A DNA stretch of 40,645 bases, taken from an uncultured Bacteroidota bacterium (lineage in GTDB: Bacteria; Bacteroidota; Bacteroidia; Chitinophagales; Chitinophagaceae). The notes below the pieces were generated by a model, which saw nothing but the letters and a program-made list of their open reading frames with translations, did not search any database and was not told the DNA's origin. The translations under genes were made by a program, and so were the position numbers. Where the stretch lies: the NCBI GenBank assembly GCA_903831575.1, contig CAIKYB010000019.1, positions 1-40,645 on the forward strand, in the 5' to 3' direction. The number at the start of each line of letters is the position of its first letter. Position 1 is the first letter of the stretch. Shown here piece by piece: positions 26,658 through 35,413 of this stretch.

Positions 26658-27125
26658 ATGGCTCTTCAGACTGTATTAGAAAAATTGCAAATTGGCAACG
26701 AAAAGAATGTATTAATTCAAGGTTTGCCCTCTTCAATTGAAAAACAATTTATAAAATTGTCATTCGCTAAAAGTGTAACTCCATTATTAAGGATTAAAAA
26801 AATCGAATTTGCTCTGATATTCGCTGTAAGTAAAAAGCAACTTACCGATATTTTAAATGATATTATGCCAGCATTACAACCTAATGCTAAGCTTTGGATT
26901 TCATACCCAAAGCCAACAGCAAAAATAGCCAGTGACTTATGCAGAGAAAATCATTGGAAAGTAATTGAAGATCATTGTTTGGAAGCAATTGAACAAGTTG
27001 AATTAGACAATGTATGGTGTTCAACAAAATTTAAATTATCAGGTGAAATCCATTCAAATTGCAATAGTATTCCTCGTCACATGTTAGTAGCTAAAGAAGA
27101 TATGGAAGAAATGGTCGTTTCTTAA
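26658..27125 (+). CDS. Small unknown protein, DUF3052-like
   Basis: A 155-residue soluble protein with no signal peptide. The visible features are VLIQGLPSSIEKQF near residue 18, a FALIFAVSKKQL strand-helix near 51-62, LQPNAKLWISYPKPTAKIASDL near 73-95 and WKVIEDHCLEAIEQVELDNVW near 100-120. This order of short strand, helix and a YPK segment recalls DUF3052-type proteins, which have no established function; I treat that as a weak guess. It converges on dnaG with an 8-base gap. Start ATG 26658 lies at the end of a 155-base leader that holds a hairpin. Confidence 0.75.
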   Translation: MALQTVLEKLQIGNEKNVLIQGLPSSIEKQFIKLSFAKSVTPLLRIKKIEFALIFAVSKKQLTDILNDIMPALQPNAKLWISYPKPTAKIASDLCRENHWKVIEDHCLEAIEQVELDNVWCSTKFKLSGEIHSNCNSIPRHMLVAKEDMEEMVVS

Positions 27126-27133
27126 TCGTCATA

Positions 27134-29068
27134 CTACTTATAAATAACAGTTCCAGCCTTTTTAGAGATATCAGCTTCTAATTTTTTTAGATGTTGGTGT
27201 GTTTGCATACAAATTAATTGTTGCTGTGGATCAGTAGTCTTTTCAAGTTCTTGCTGGTTTTCAATAATCAATCTTTTTATTTTTCTTAACTGCAGATAAT
27301 TCATTGTTGAAATAACTTCTTCTTTATAAAGCTCTTCTCTGGTTGGAATATGACCTTCATAGTGATGTTTCCAATTTGGACTTATTTCAGCATCCACATC
27401 CATAATTTTAATAATCAGACTATTAATTTCCGGATCATCATGATACAGAAAATTTTTGGCTGTAGGTTGAAGGCCCTCTTTGTACCATTTCCGATAGAGA
27501 TGAATAATATTAACCAGTTTTTTATTGTCAATCAATTCTTCTAAATCAAGATCATCGATTTGAGAGAAAAAATAATGGGCAACTTTCTGTTCTTCGTCCC
27601 AGTCTTTTAATCCAAATTCAACCAAACTTCTTACTAAAGCCTGTTCATGTGATTCATCTTTATTAAACAGTGCGCTTGTTTCATCATCAGCATCAATAAA
27701 ACTTTCATCGAGTGGGGGTAAATCTGCTCTGAAAGACTTCGACTCTTCTTTTGTTATTTTATCCCGGATAACTTTATTTACTAGGGCATTAAAACCAGAC
27801 TCTTCTACTTTTAATATTTCCGAAACTCTTTTAATATAGTCTTGTCGTCTTGTAAATTCTTCCGTCTTATTTATTTTAGAAATAGTTTCAGCAATTTGAT
27901 TCACAATAGCCGACTTCCTTGCAGGATCAGTACCTGCATCCTTAAGTGCAATTTCTAATTGAAAAAGAATGAAATCTTTCTTTTCATTCTTTACAAAATC
28001 AATAAAGGCATTCGCACCTAATTTATTCACATAACTATCAGGATCTTCTTTATCTGGTATGAGTACCAATTTAACATCAAGTCCCTCTTCCAAAGCAAGA
28101 TCAAGTCCTCTCAATGCAGCCTTTATCCCGGCACTGTCTCCATCATAAATTATGGTAAGATTTTTTGTGTATTTTTTTATCAAACGAAGTTGATCAGGCG
28201 TTAGTGATGTCCCTCCACTTGCCACTACATTCTCAATACCGGCCTGGTGAAGACTGACTACGTCCGTATATCCTTCCACCAGCAAACATTCATCGGCTTT
28301 ATCAATGGCCATTCTTGCAAAATAAGCGCCATATAAGATTTTACTTTTGATGTAGATTTCATTCTCAGGCGTGTTGATGTATTTTGGGGCCTTATCATTA
28401 GATTTAATAATTCTCGCACCAAAACCAAGAATCTTTCCACTTTGATTGTGAATAGGGAAAATGATTCGGCCTCTGTAATTGTCCATCATTTTTTCCTCAC
28501 GGGAAACTACAAGACCTGTTTTTAAAAGTAAATCCTTATTGTATTGAGAATCAATGGCAACCTTAGTAAATTCATCTCTTGCACTTGGGTTGTAGCCTAG
28601 TTGAAACTTTTTTATCGTATCTAAATTAAATCCTCTTTCTTTCAAATAACTTAATGCAATATCATTTCCTTCTTCAGTATTTAAAAGTGCATTAGAAAAG
28701 AAATCTTTTGCAAAATTATTAATAATGAACAGGCTGTCAGAAGTGAGCTGTATAGCTTTAAACTCAGGACTGGCTTCTGTTTCTTCTAGTGTGATATTGT
28801 ATTTTGCAGCAAGCCATCTTAGTGCTTCAACATAACTGTATTTCTCATGATCCATGACAAATCCGATGGCATTTCCACTTTTACCACAGCCGAAACATTT
28901 GTAAATTTCTTTTGTAGGAGATACAGTAAAAGAAGGTGTTTTCTCATTATGAAAAGGACAATTACCTAAATAATTGGCACCTCTTTTTTTTAGTTTAATA
29001 AAAGAGCCAATGATATCAATAATATCAATCTGGTTTTGAATTTGCTGTATGGATTCCTGACTAATCAA
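27134..29068 (-). CDS. dnaG: DNA primase
   Basis: A 644-residue enzyme that makes RNA primers for replication. The N-terminal zinc-binding domain uses C37, H40, C58 and C61 (NCPFH, later YKCFGCG). The RNA polymerase core includes YRGRIIFPIHNQSGKILGFG (near 205-225). The TOPRIM domain (about 262-345) has LLVEGYTDVVSLHQAG and IIYDGDSAGIKAALRG, giving the catalytic glutamate and aspartates. The C-terminal part (from about 440) is the helicase-binding region, shorter and more divergent than in E. coli, as usual in Bacteroidota. The protein is complete. It stands alone; no rpsU or rpoD is adjacent. Confidence 0.96.
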   Translation of the reverse strand: MISQESIQQIQNQIDIIDIIGSFIKLKKRGANYLGNCPFHNEKTPSFTVSPTKEIYKCFGCGKSGNAIGFVMDHEKYSYVEALRWLAAKYNITLEETEASPEFKAIQLTSDSLFIINNFAKDFFSNALLNTEEGNDIALSYLKERGFNLDTIKKFQLGYNPSARDEFTKVAIDSQYNKDLLLKTGLVVSREEKMMDNYRGRIIFPIHNQSGKILGFGARIIKSNDKAPKYINTPENEIYIKSKILYGAYFARMAIDKADECLLVEGYTDVVSLHQAGIENVVASGGTSLTPDQLRLIKKYTKNLTIIYDGDSAGIKAALRGLDLALEEGLDVKLVLIPDKEDPDSYVNKLGANAFIDFVKNEKKDFILFQLEIALKDAGTDPARKSAIVNQIAETISKINKTEEFTRRQDYIKRVSEILKVEESGFNALVNKVIRDKITKEESKSFRADLPPLDESFIDADDETSALFNKDESHEQALVRSLVEFGLKDWDEEQKVAHYFFSQIDDLDLEELIDNKKLVNIIHLYRKWYKEGLQPTAKNFLYHDDPEINSLIIKIMDVDAEISPNWKHHYEGHIPTREELYKEEVISTMNYLQLRKIKRLIIENQQELEKTTDPQQQLICMQTHQHLKKLEADISKKAGTVIYK

Positions 29069-29184
29069 GTTGTAAATTTATTGGTTTTTGGGGATAGTCT
29101 TTTATAAAAAAAAAATTGTTTGATTTTAGCTCAATTTATAATCAAAAATTTCTATCTTAAATTCAATCAAAAATCGCTTTTTTA

Positions 29185-29216
29185 TTGTAAATAATATCAA
29201 TAATCCAATATCTTTA
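29185..29216 (+). promoter_or_regulatory. Promoter of the 29235 gene
   Basis: TTG (29185-29187) and TATCTTTA (29209-29216) are separated by 21 bases, a good fit to the Bacteroidota TTG / TAnnTTTG arrangement except for the last base of the -7 box. The box ends 18 bases before the ATG. Confidence 0.5.
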
Positions 29217-29234
29217 TCTCTTAATAAAATCAAA

Positions 29235-30509
29235 ATGATGAAAAAAACAGCATTATTAATAAATTTCCTTTTTTGTGTAACCCTAACTTTTGCTCAGGAT
29301 TTAGATGACATCAATGAATTGATGGGTAAATTAAAATATAAAGAAGCTAAAGAAGCCATTGATAAATATTTCCAGAATCCAAAAAAAGAAAAAGAAGCGG
29401 AAGGATGGTATTATAAAGGAAGAATTTACAATTCTTTATCTCAGGAAACTTCAATGGAATATGAGGAATCTTTTACTTTAAAATCCGAATCATTTAATGC
29501 GTTTAGAAAATACCAGTCCTTAGATTCAAAAGATGTATATCTTCTATTGGAAGGGTATAATTCTTATTTAGGATTGTACTTTGGATATTATGATCTTGGT
29601 GCAAAAGCTTTTAACAATAAAAAATTCGGCAATGCAATCACTGCATTTAAAAAAGCAATAGAAATAAAAGATTTTATTCTCAGTAAAAAGTATGATTTTG
29701 GCCAAACGAAATTGTATCCACTCGATACATCATTAATTTTAAATATTGCAACGGCAGCTTTGCAAGATAAAAATGAAGAAGAAGCGATTAAAAATTATAA
29801 AATTTTAGCAGAAGCAAATATTGTAGCAGAAGGGTACAAAGAAATTTATGAATATATCGCAGATTATTATTTTAGAAAAAATGATCTGGCTGCATTGAAT
29901 TCCATATTAATAAAAGGGAAAAAATTATACCCTGAAGATGATTATTGGAATGATCTGGAAATAAGAGCGGTAAGTAAAAATGGCGACAAGAAAGCCCTTT
30001 ATGCAAAGTATGAAGAAATGATTGCAAAAGAACCATCAAGCTTTTTATTATCTTATAATTATGCGGTGGAATTATACAATAGTATTTATGGAAAAGAGGC
30101 TTCCAATACAGGAGATTCTATTATCAGCAATAAATTAGTCGAGGCGTTAAAAAAAGCTATTGCTAATGAAAGTAAAGACGATATTACCGCCACTATTTTG
30201 TTGACAAATCATTTGTATAACATGTCGGCAGATAAATTGAATGCATCAAATGTAATCAAGAGTACAAAAGCAGACGATGTAAAAAAGAAAGCTGGATTAA
30301 AATCAGAGGCCAATAAATACATGGATGATTGTATTTATTATGGAGAAATTGCCATTAAGTTTTATGAAGGACTTGCCAGTAGAACAGCTATTCAAAAAGC
30401 AAATTATAAAATCTTACTCAGTAATTTAAGTGACCTCTATTCTATAAAAAAGAATCCAGCTAAAGCGACTGAATATGAAAATAAAAATAAGGCAGCTGAG
30501 AAATTGTAA
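29235..30509 (+). CDS. Exported repeat (TPR-like) protein of unknown function
   Basis: A 424-residue protein with a signal peptide (MKKTALLINFLFCVTLTFAQ region). The rest is strongly alpha-helical and lysine-rich, with segments such as YKEAKEAIDKYF, KFGNAITAFKKAIEIK and EEAIKNYKILAEANI, the spacing of which suggests degenerate tetratricopeptide repeats. Such periplasmic proteins usually act as protein-binding scaffolds. No catalytic motif is visible. The gene has its own promoter and converges on the GLPGLI gene across a structured intergenic region. Confidence 0.8.
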   Translation: MMKKTALLINFLFCVTLTFAQDLDDINELMGKLKYKEAKEAIDKYFQNPKKEKEAEGWYYKGRIYNSLSQETSMEYEESFTLKSESFNAFRKYQSLDSKDVYLLLEGYNSYLGLYFGYYDLGAKAFNNKKFGNAITAFKKAIEIKDFILSKKYDFGQTKLYPLDTSLILNIATAALQDKNEEEAIKNYKILAEANIVAEGYKEIYEYIADYYFRKNDLAALNSILIKGKKLYPEDDYWNDLEIRAVSKNGDKKALYAKYEEMIAKEPSSFLLSYNYAVELYNSIYGKEASNTGDSIISNKLVEALKKAIANESKDDITATILLTNHLYNMSADKLNASNVIKSTKADDVKKKAGLKSEANKYMDDCIYYGEIAIKFYEGLASRTAIQKANYKILLSNLSDLYSIKKNPAKATEYENKNKAAEKL

Positions 30510-30529
30510 CAATTAATAATAAAGTTGGT

Positions 30530-30598
30530 TTGGTTGATTAGTCGATGTTAAATTAGTAAGATTAAGTCTTAACTAATTCATCTAATCTCTTCAACCAA
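30530..30598. terminator. Long imperfect hairpin between convergent genes
   Basis: TTGGTTGA (30530-30537) pairs with TCAACCAA (30591-30598). Inside, GATG (30544-30547) pairs with CATC (30579-30582), and AATTAGTAAGA (30551-30561) pairs with 30567-30578 with one bulged A around a 5-nt loop. The structure lies between two convergent genes and can form on both strands, so it may be a bidirectional terminator, although no clean T tract is attached. Confidence 0.5.
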
Positions 30599-30600
30599 TC

Positions 30601-30621
30601 AACTAATTAACTAATTAACTA
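30601..30621. repeat. Short 8-bp tandem repeat AACTAATT
   Basis: Two exact copies of AACTAATT (30601-30608 and 30609-30616) and a partial third (AACTA) lie between the hairpin and the stop codon of the GLPGLI gene. The tract is too short to suggest a mobile element. Confidence 0.6.
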
Positions 30622-30623
30622 GA

Positions 30624-31490
30624 TTAATCTCGTCCTCTCATAAATCCGCCTCTTCCTCCACCAAACATATTTCCCATTTCTTTCATCGGCTTCATTTCGA
30701 TGTCTTTAGGGATGTCAAATTCTTTACTATCGATTTCTTTATCTAAAACAATTTTAGTAACCTCAACTTCCATTCTTCTGTTTCTTCTCATGTTCATTTC
30801 GTAGCGTATTACAAACCCATCTAGCTTTTCTAATCCATTAAGAGTAGGGGCCATGTTGCTCATCATGCCAGGCATATTAGAAAACCCTCCAGTACTGTAC
30901 AAATTATTGAATTTGATTTCGGGGCTATACCAAAATACGGAACTGTCCTTAACACCTAAAAGTCGAGTAGTAACTAAATATGCTTTCTTGCAATTGTATC
31001 CGGCAATTTTTTTGCTTTCATTGGTGTAAGCAATTTCTGTTGTAAACTTGCTTCTGTCAAATTGAGGAGTTTGTTTTTGTGTAGTATCTCTTTTTCTTCT
31101 TTCGGCCATCATACTGTCTCTTCTTTTTTGCATTTCTTCCTGATCTTCATCTGTAAAATAAAATCCCATTTTATTACCCATCATTTCAAATACGGTACTG
31201 GTTAGCTGTTTACTATTATCCCTGTAAACAGAACCTTTACCCATTTCTGATTTAATAGTCGTTTTCACGAAATCATTTTTAAGATAAGTAACAAATTTAG
31301 TTTCCCCATCCATCATATTTCTGAAATTCATTCCTCTACCATCTTGATTATTTTGAAGATTTTGAACATCTTCTTCTTCAGGCGCAATCACATTTGTAGT
31401 AGTATTTATAATTGCAGATTGGTACAATTTGGCTTGTGAAAAGCAAAAAGTAATTGAAAAGGTAAGAAAAACTGTGATGAGGGATTTCAT
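30624..31490 (-). CDS. GLPGLI family protein
   Basis: A 288-residue exported protein, starting at ATG 31490 with signal peptide MKSLITVFLTFSITFCFSQA. The frame extends 31 residues further upstream, but that part is not signal-like and I reject it. The family signature region is KKIAGYNCKKAYLV with a following VFWYSPEIKFNNL, the usual place of the GLPGLI motif, here diverged to SNMPGMMSNMAPTLNGLEKLDG. The middle carries a charged segment (EEMQKRRDSMMAERRKRD) and the C-terminus a glycine/arginine-rich tail (GNMFGGGRGGFMRGRD). The function is unknown; family members occur widely in Bacteroidota. Confidence 0.82.
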   Translation of the reverse strand: MKSLITVFLTFSITFCFSQAKLYQSAIINTTTNVIAPEEEDVQNLQNNQDGRGMNFRNMMDGETKFVTYLKNDFVKTTIKSEMGKGSVYRDNSKQLTSTVFEMMGNKMGFYFTDEDQEEMQKRRDSMMAERRKRDTTQKQTPQFDRSKFTTEIAYTNESKKIAGYNCKKAYLVTTRLLGVKDSSVFWYSPEIKFNNLYSTGGFSNMPGMMSNMAPTLNGLEKLDGFVIRYEMNMRRNRRMEVEVTKIVLDKEIDSKEFDIPKDIEMKPMKEMGNMFGGGRGGFMRGRD

Positions 31491-31739
31491 ATTTTTTATA
31501 ATTTTTGTTGCTAAATTAAGCTTGTAAGTTGAATAGTTAACTAAATCAATCAAAAGATTAGAAGGTCTTTTATCAAAAACCATTTGGGAATTTAAAAAGG
31601 GTGTAAGTATTATTAATTATTTCTATATTTTCTATTGTCCAAGTTTTATTATAACTTTCAATTGTATGATGAAATAATTCCATTCGAATGATTGTCTATT
31701 ATAGATTCTAATTTTATTACAGAAATCAATCATTTTTCG

Positions 31740-31747
31740 TACGTTTG
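31740..31747 (+). promoter_or_regulatory. -7 element of the smc promoter
   Basis: TACGTTTG followed by CTC matches TAnnTTTG exactly. It lies 25 bases before GTG 31773 and inside the longer open frame that begins at a TTG at 31692, so it supports the GTG as the true start. Confidence 0.6.
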
Positions 31748-31772
31748 CTCACTAAAATTTAAAATAGATAAA

Positions 31773-34700
31773 GTGCGTTTAAAGAGTCTAGAAATTAAAG
31801 GATTTAAAAGTTTTGCCGATAAAACTGTTCTTCATTTTGACGAAGGTATTACTGGTGTTATCGGGCCAAATGGATGTGGAAAAAGTAACATTATTGATAG
31901 TATTCGCTGGGTTATTGGTGAACATAAAATCAGCAATCTAAGAAGTGAAAATTTAGAAAGCCTTGTTTTCAATGGTAGTAAAACCAGAAGTGCAAGTGGA
32001 CTAGCTGAAGTGAGTCTTACTTTTGAAAATACCAAGAATTTATTACCAACAGAATTTAGTACGGTTACTATCACTCGTAAATATTACAAGAGCGGTGAAA
32101 GTGAATACCGCCTCAATGATGTTTCCTGCAGGTTAAAAGACATTCATAATTTATTTATGGATACTGGGATCAGTACAGATAGTTATGCAATCATTGAATT
32201 AGGGATGGTTGATGATATTATTAAGGACAAGGAGAACAGCCGTAGAAAAATGTTGGAGCAAGCTGCGGGAATTACAATATATAAAACCAGAAAAAAAGAA
32301 GCCAAATTAAAGCTGGATGCAACTGAACAAGATCTAGCTCGTATTGAGGATTTGTTATTTGAAATTAACAACCAATTAAAAAGTCTTGAAAGTCAGGCTA
32401 AAAAAGCTGAAAAGTATTTTGAAATAAAAAAGGAATACAAAGAAATCAGCATTGAACTTGCGAAAGCAGCTTTAGAAGGATTTAATGTTACTTATCGCGA
32501 TTTAAATAAGCAACAACAGGAAGAAGTTGATAAGCGTATAGAACTTGAAACATCTATTGCAAAAGAAGATGCAGGATTAGAAAAAGAGAAGTTAGCTTTT
32601 ATAGAAAAAGAAAAAGCATTGCAATTAATGCAACAAGCTTTCAATGAAAGATTAGATATCGTTCGAAACAAAGAAAATGAAAAAAGTCTTACCGCACAAA
32701 GACTTCAGCATTTAAAAGAGCGGAAATTAAGTCTGGATGAATTTCTTTTGAAAGCATCGGGTCAGCAATCTGGGTTACAAGAAAGTATTTCTTTTACGAC
32801 TAAACAAATTGAAGAGGAAAAATTAAAACTTCAGCAATTAGAAATTTCGCTAGAAGCTTTAAATACTTCAGTTGAAGAAAAGCGTAAATTATTTGATAAT
32901 CAAAGAGCTGCAATAGATACATTACGAAGAGAAAATCAAACCATTCAGCGCAATCAATTTGATGCTGAAAAAACGGTTGCAGTTGCAGACACCTCCATTC
33001 AAAATCTTCAACGTTTACTTACTCAATTGCAGGAAGAGAAATCGAATCGATTGGAACAACTTAAGCAATTAGAGGAAGATAAAAAACAAAAAGAAACTGA
33101 TTTAACTGCTGCCCAAACAAGTTTAAAGCAGTTGCAAGATCAACATGAGTTTACAAAAGAACAGATTTTTCAAACCCAAAGTGTATTAGAAGGTCTTCGA
33201 AATAATCTAGCAGATGAGAACAGGAAATTTGATGCTAAGAAAAATGAACATGACCTTTTAAAAAGTCTTGTTGATTCGATGGAAGGCTATCCTGAAAGTG
33301 TGAAATTTTTACATAAAAATACTGGATGGAATCATAAAGCGCCATTATTATCAGATATTATTTATGTAAAAGAAGAGTTTAGGGCTGCTGTTGAAAATGT
33401 TTTGGATCCTTATCTTAATTATTATGTTGTAAATAATTTACAAGAAGGATTGCAAGCTGTTCATTTATTAGATGATAATAAAAAAGGAAAGGCTAATTTC
33501 TTTTTATTAGATAAATTTAAAACCACAGAGCAGCATTCGCAGCCTGCTAATACTATAAAAGCGTTAGATGTCATTGAAATTGATGGCCAGTACACTGCGC
33601 TTGCACAATATCTATTAGGGAATGTTTTTATTGCAGAAAATGACGATGCTTTAAATGACAATAGTAATGCTATCATTCTTGAAAAAAGCGGAAAGTTTGT
33701 AAAAGGTAAATATTCTTTGACCGGAGGAAGTGTTGGACTATTTGAAGGAAAGAAAATTGGCCGCGCTAAAAATCTAGAAAAATTAATAAAAGAAATTCAA
33801 TCACAGGAAAAAATTGTCAATACCCTTAAGGCTGAAATTCAACAAAAACATAATGAAGTAATAGCCTTCAATACCCAGCTTAAAGAAAATGCGATTAAAC
33901 AAACTGAGCAAGAAATTAATCAGTTAACTAATCAAGTATTTGCTTTGCAAAATAAGATGGAGAATATTACTCATCAAAATGCAATTGCTACATCAAGAGC
34001 TGAAGAGTTAGCGCAGCAGTTAAAACAAAACCAAGATGCGATAGCTGAAACCAGGACAGAACTTACTAAGTTCAATGAATTATTGGAAGCCATGCAACAA
34101 AAAATTCAATTAGTAGAACAAGATTATTCTACTGCTGAATTGGACTATAATGCCGCTTCCGCTTCGTTTAATGAGGGGAATCTTAATGTTACCAGACAAC
34201 AAAGTAAAATTGCTTCTATTAATCAGGAATTGGAATTTAAGACCAATCAATTGGCTGATTTGGTTCAGCAAGTGGACAGTAGTAATACACAATTGAACGA
34301 AGCTGCAGGAAGTATTAATGAAACTGCTGGTATTCTTAAAGAAGTTGAAGAAGTATTGATTCAATTGATGCATGATAAAGAAACCGAAGAGAAAAAATTA
34401 AACCAGGCAGATCAGGAATATTATAATTTGAGAAATATTCTCAGTGAAAAAGAAAGTGAATTAAGGCTAAAGCAAAAGTCTAAAGAAGGGATTGATCATT
34501 TGCTTAATGAAATAAAAGACAGACTTACAGAATTAAAGTTGCAATTAGCTGGAATGAAAGAAAGATTGAGTGTAGAATTCAAAGTGGATTTAGATGCAAT
34601 CATAGATGAGCCAAGAACAAGTGACACGCCATTAGAAGAACTTCAGGAAAAGAATGAGCGTATGAAAAAACGTCTCGAGAATATGGGGGAAATTAATCCT

Positions 34701-35288
34701 ACAGCTATAGAGGCTTATACAGAAATGAAGAAGCGTTACGAATTTATTTTAGAGCAAAAAAATGATTTGGTAACGGCAAAGGATAGTCTAATGCAAACTA
34801 TTCAAGAAGTAGAAGCTACTGCAAACCAGCAATTCCTAGATACATTCAATAAAACAAGAGAGAATTTTCAAAAAGTATTTAAAGCATTATTTACAGAGGA
34901 AGATACAGCAGATATGATATTAGTTGACCCTGAAAATTTAGCTGAAACAGGAATTGATATCGTCGCTAAGCCAAAAGGTAAAAGACCAAGTAGTATCGGA
35001 CAGTTGAGTGGAGGAGAGAAAACATTGACTGCAACTGCTTTGTTATTTGCTATTTATCTGATTAAACCAGCACCTTTCTGTATATTAGATGAGGTTGATG
35101 CGCCACTAGATGATGCCAATGTTGGAAAATTCACTAATATGATAAAACAGTTCAGTGAAAACTCTCAATTCATTATTGTAACTCACAATAAAATGACGAT
35201 GAGCGCTGTAGATGTTATATATGGTGTTACCATGCAAGAGGCTGGTGTAAGCAAGTTGGTTCCAGTAGATTTCAGAAGTTTAAATTAA
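31773..35288 (+). CDS. smc: Chromosome segregation protein SMC
   Basis: A 1171-residue ATPase that organises the chromosome with ScpA/ScpB partners. GTG 31773 gives the classic N-terminus (RLKSLEIKGFKSFADKT) and follows the promoter at 31740-31747. Walker A is GPNGCGKSN (residues 31-39). Long coiled coils occupy about 160-500 and 660-1000, flanking the hinge (about 490-650, with GYPESVKFLHKN near its start). The C-terminal ATPase part has the signature LSGGEKTLTATALLFAI and Walker B with APFCILDEVDAPLDD. Length is typical. No scpA or scpB is adjacent; a terminator follows. Confidence 0.96.
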   Translation: MRLKSLEIKGFKSFADKTVLHFDEGITGVIGPNGCGKSNIIDSIRWVIGEHKISNLRSENLESLVFNGSKTRSASGLAEVSLTFENTKNLLPTEFSTVTITRKYYKSGESEYRLNDVSCRLKDIHNLFMDTGISTDSYAIIELGMVDDIIKDKENSRRKMLEQAAGITIYKTRKKEAKLKLDATEQDLARIEDLLFEINNQLKSLESQAKKAEKYFEIKKEYKEISIELAKAALEGFNVTYRDLNKQQQEEVDKRIELETSIAKEDAGLEKEKLAFIEKEKALQLMQQAFNERLDIVRNKENEKSLTAQRLQHLKERKLSLDEFLLKASGQQSGLQESISFTTKQIEEEKLKLQQLEISLEALNTSVEEKRKLFDNQRAAIDTLRRENQTIQRNQFDAEKTVAVADTSIQNLQRLLTQLQEEKSNRLEQLKQLEEDKKQKETDLTAAQTSLKQLQDQHEFTKEQIFQTQSVLEGLRNNLADENRKFDAKKNEHDLLKSLVDSMEGYPESVKFLHKNTGWNHKAPLLSDIIYVKEEFRAAVENVLDPYLNYYVVNNLQEGLQAVHLLDDNKKGKANFFLLDKFKTTEQHSQPANTIKALDVIEIDGQYTALAQYLLGNVFIAENDDALNDNSNAIILEKSGKFVKGKYSLTGGSVGLFEGKKIGRAKNLEKLIKEIQSQEKIVNTLKAEIQQKHNEVIAFNTQLKENAIKQTEQEINQLTNQVFALQNKMENITHQNAIATSRAEELAQQLKQNQDAIAETRTELTKFNELLEAMQQKIQLVEQDYSTAELDYNAASASFNEGNLNVTRQQSKIASINQELEFKTNQLADLVQQVDSSNTQLNEAAGSINETAGILKEVEEVLIQLMHDKETEEKKLNQADQEYYNLRNILSEKESELRLKQKSKEGIDHLLNEIKDRLTELKLQLAGMKERLSVEFKVDLDAIIDEPRTSDTPLEELQEKNERMKKRLENMGEINPTAIEAYTEMKKRYEFILEQKNDLVTAKDSLMQTIQEVEATANQQFLDTFNKTRENFQKVFKALFTEEDTADMILVDPENLAETGIDIVAKPKGKRPSSIGQLSGGEKTLTATALLFAIYLIKPAPFCILDEVDAPLDDANVGKFTNMIKQFSENSQFIIVTHNKMTMSAVDVIYGVTMQEAGVSKLVPVDFRSLN

Positions 35289-35313
35289 TTGATTTTGTGA
35301 AAAGGAATATTTA

Positions 35314-35350
35314 AAACAAACCCGGTAGTAATATCGGGTTTGTTTATTTT
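35314..35350 (+). terminator. Rho-independent terminator of smc
   Basis: AAACAAACCCG (35314-35324) pairs perfectly with CGGGTTTGTTT (35335-35345) around a 10-nt loop. The T-rich right arm continues as ATTTT. It can also work from the other strand for the convergent YCF48-like gene. Confidence 0.85.
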
Positions 35351-35413
35351 ATTAATTGAAGTCTTCTAATAAAATAAAGATTTGGTATTCGCAGCCAAAA
35401 ATCAACTTTAAGA

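Noticed and set aside
31692..31772. In-frame N-terminal extension of smc
   Set aside because: It starts at TTG, contains a consensus promoter element, and SMC proteins begin at the RLKSLEIKGFKSF segment.
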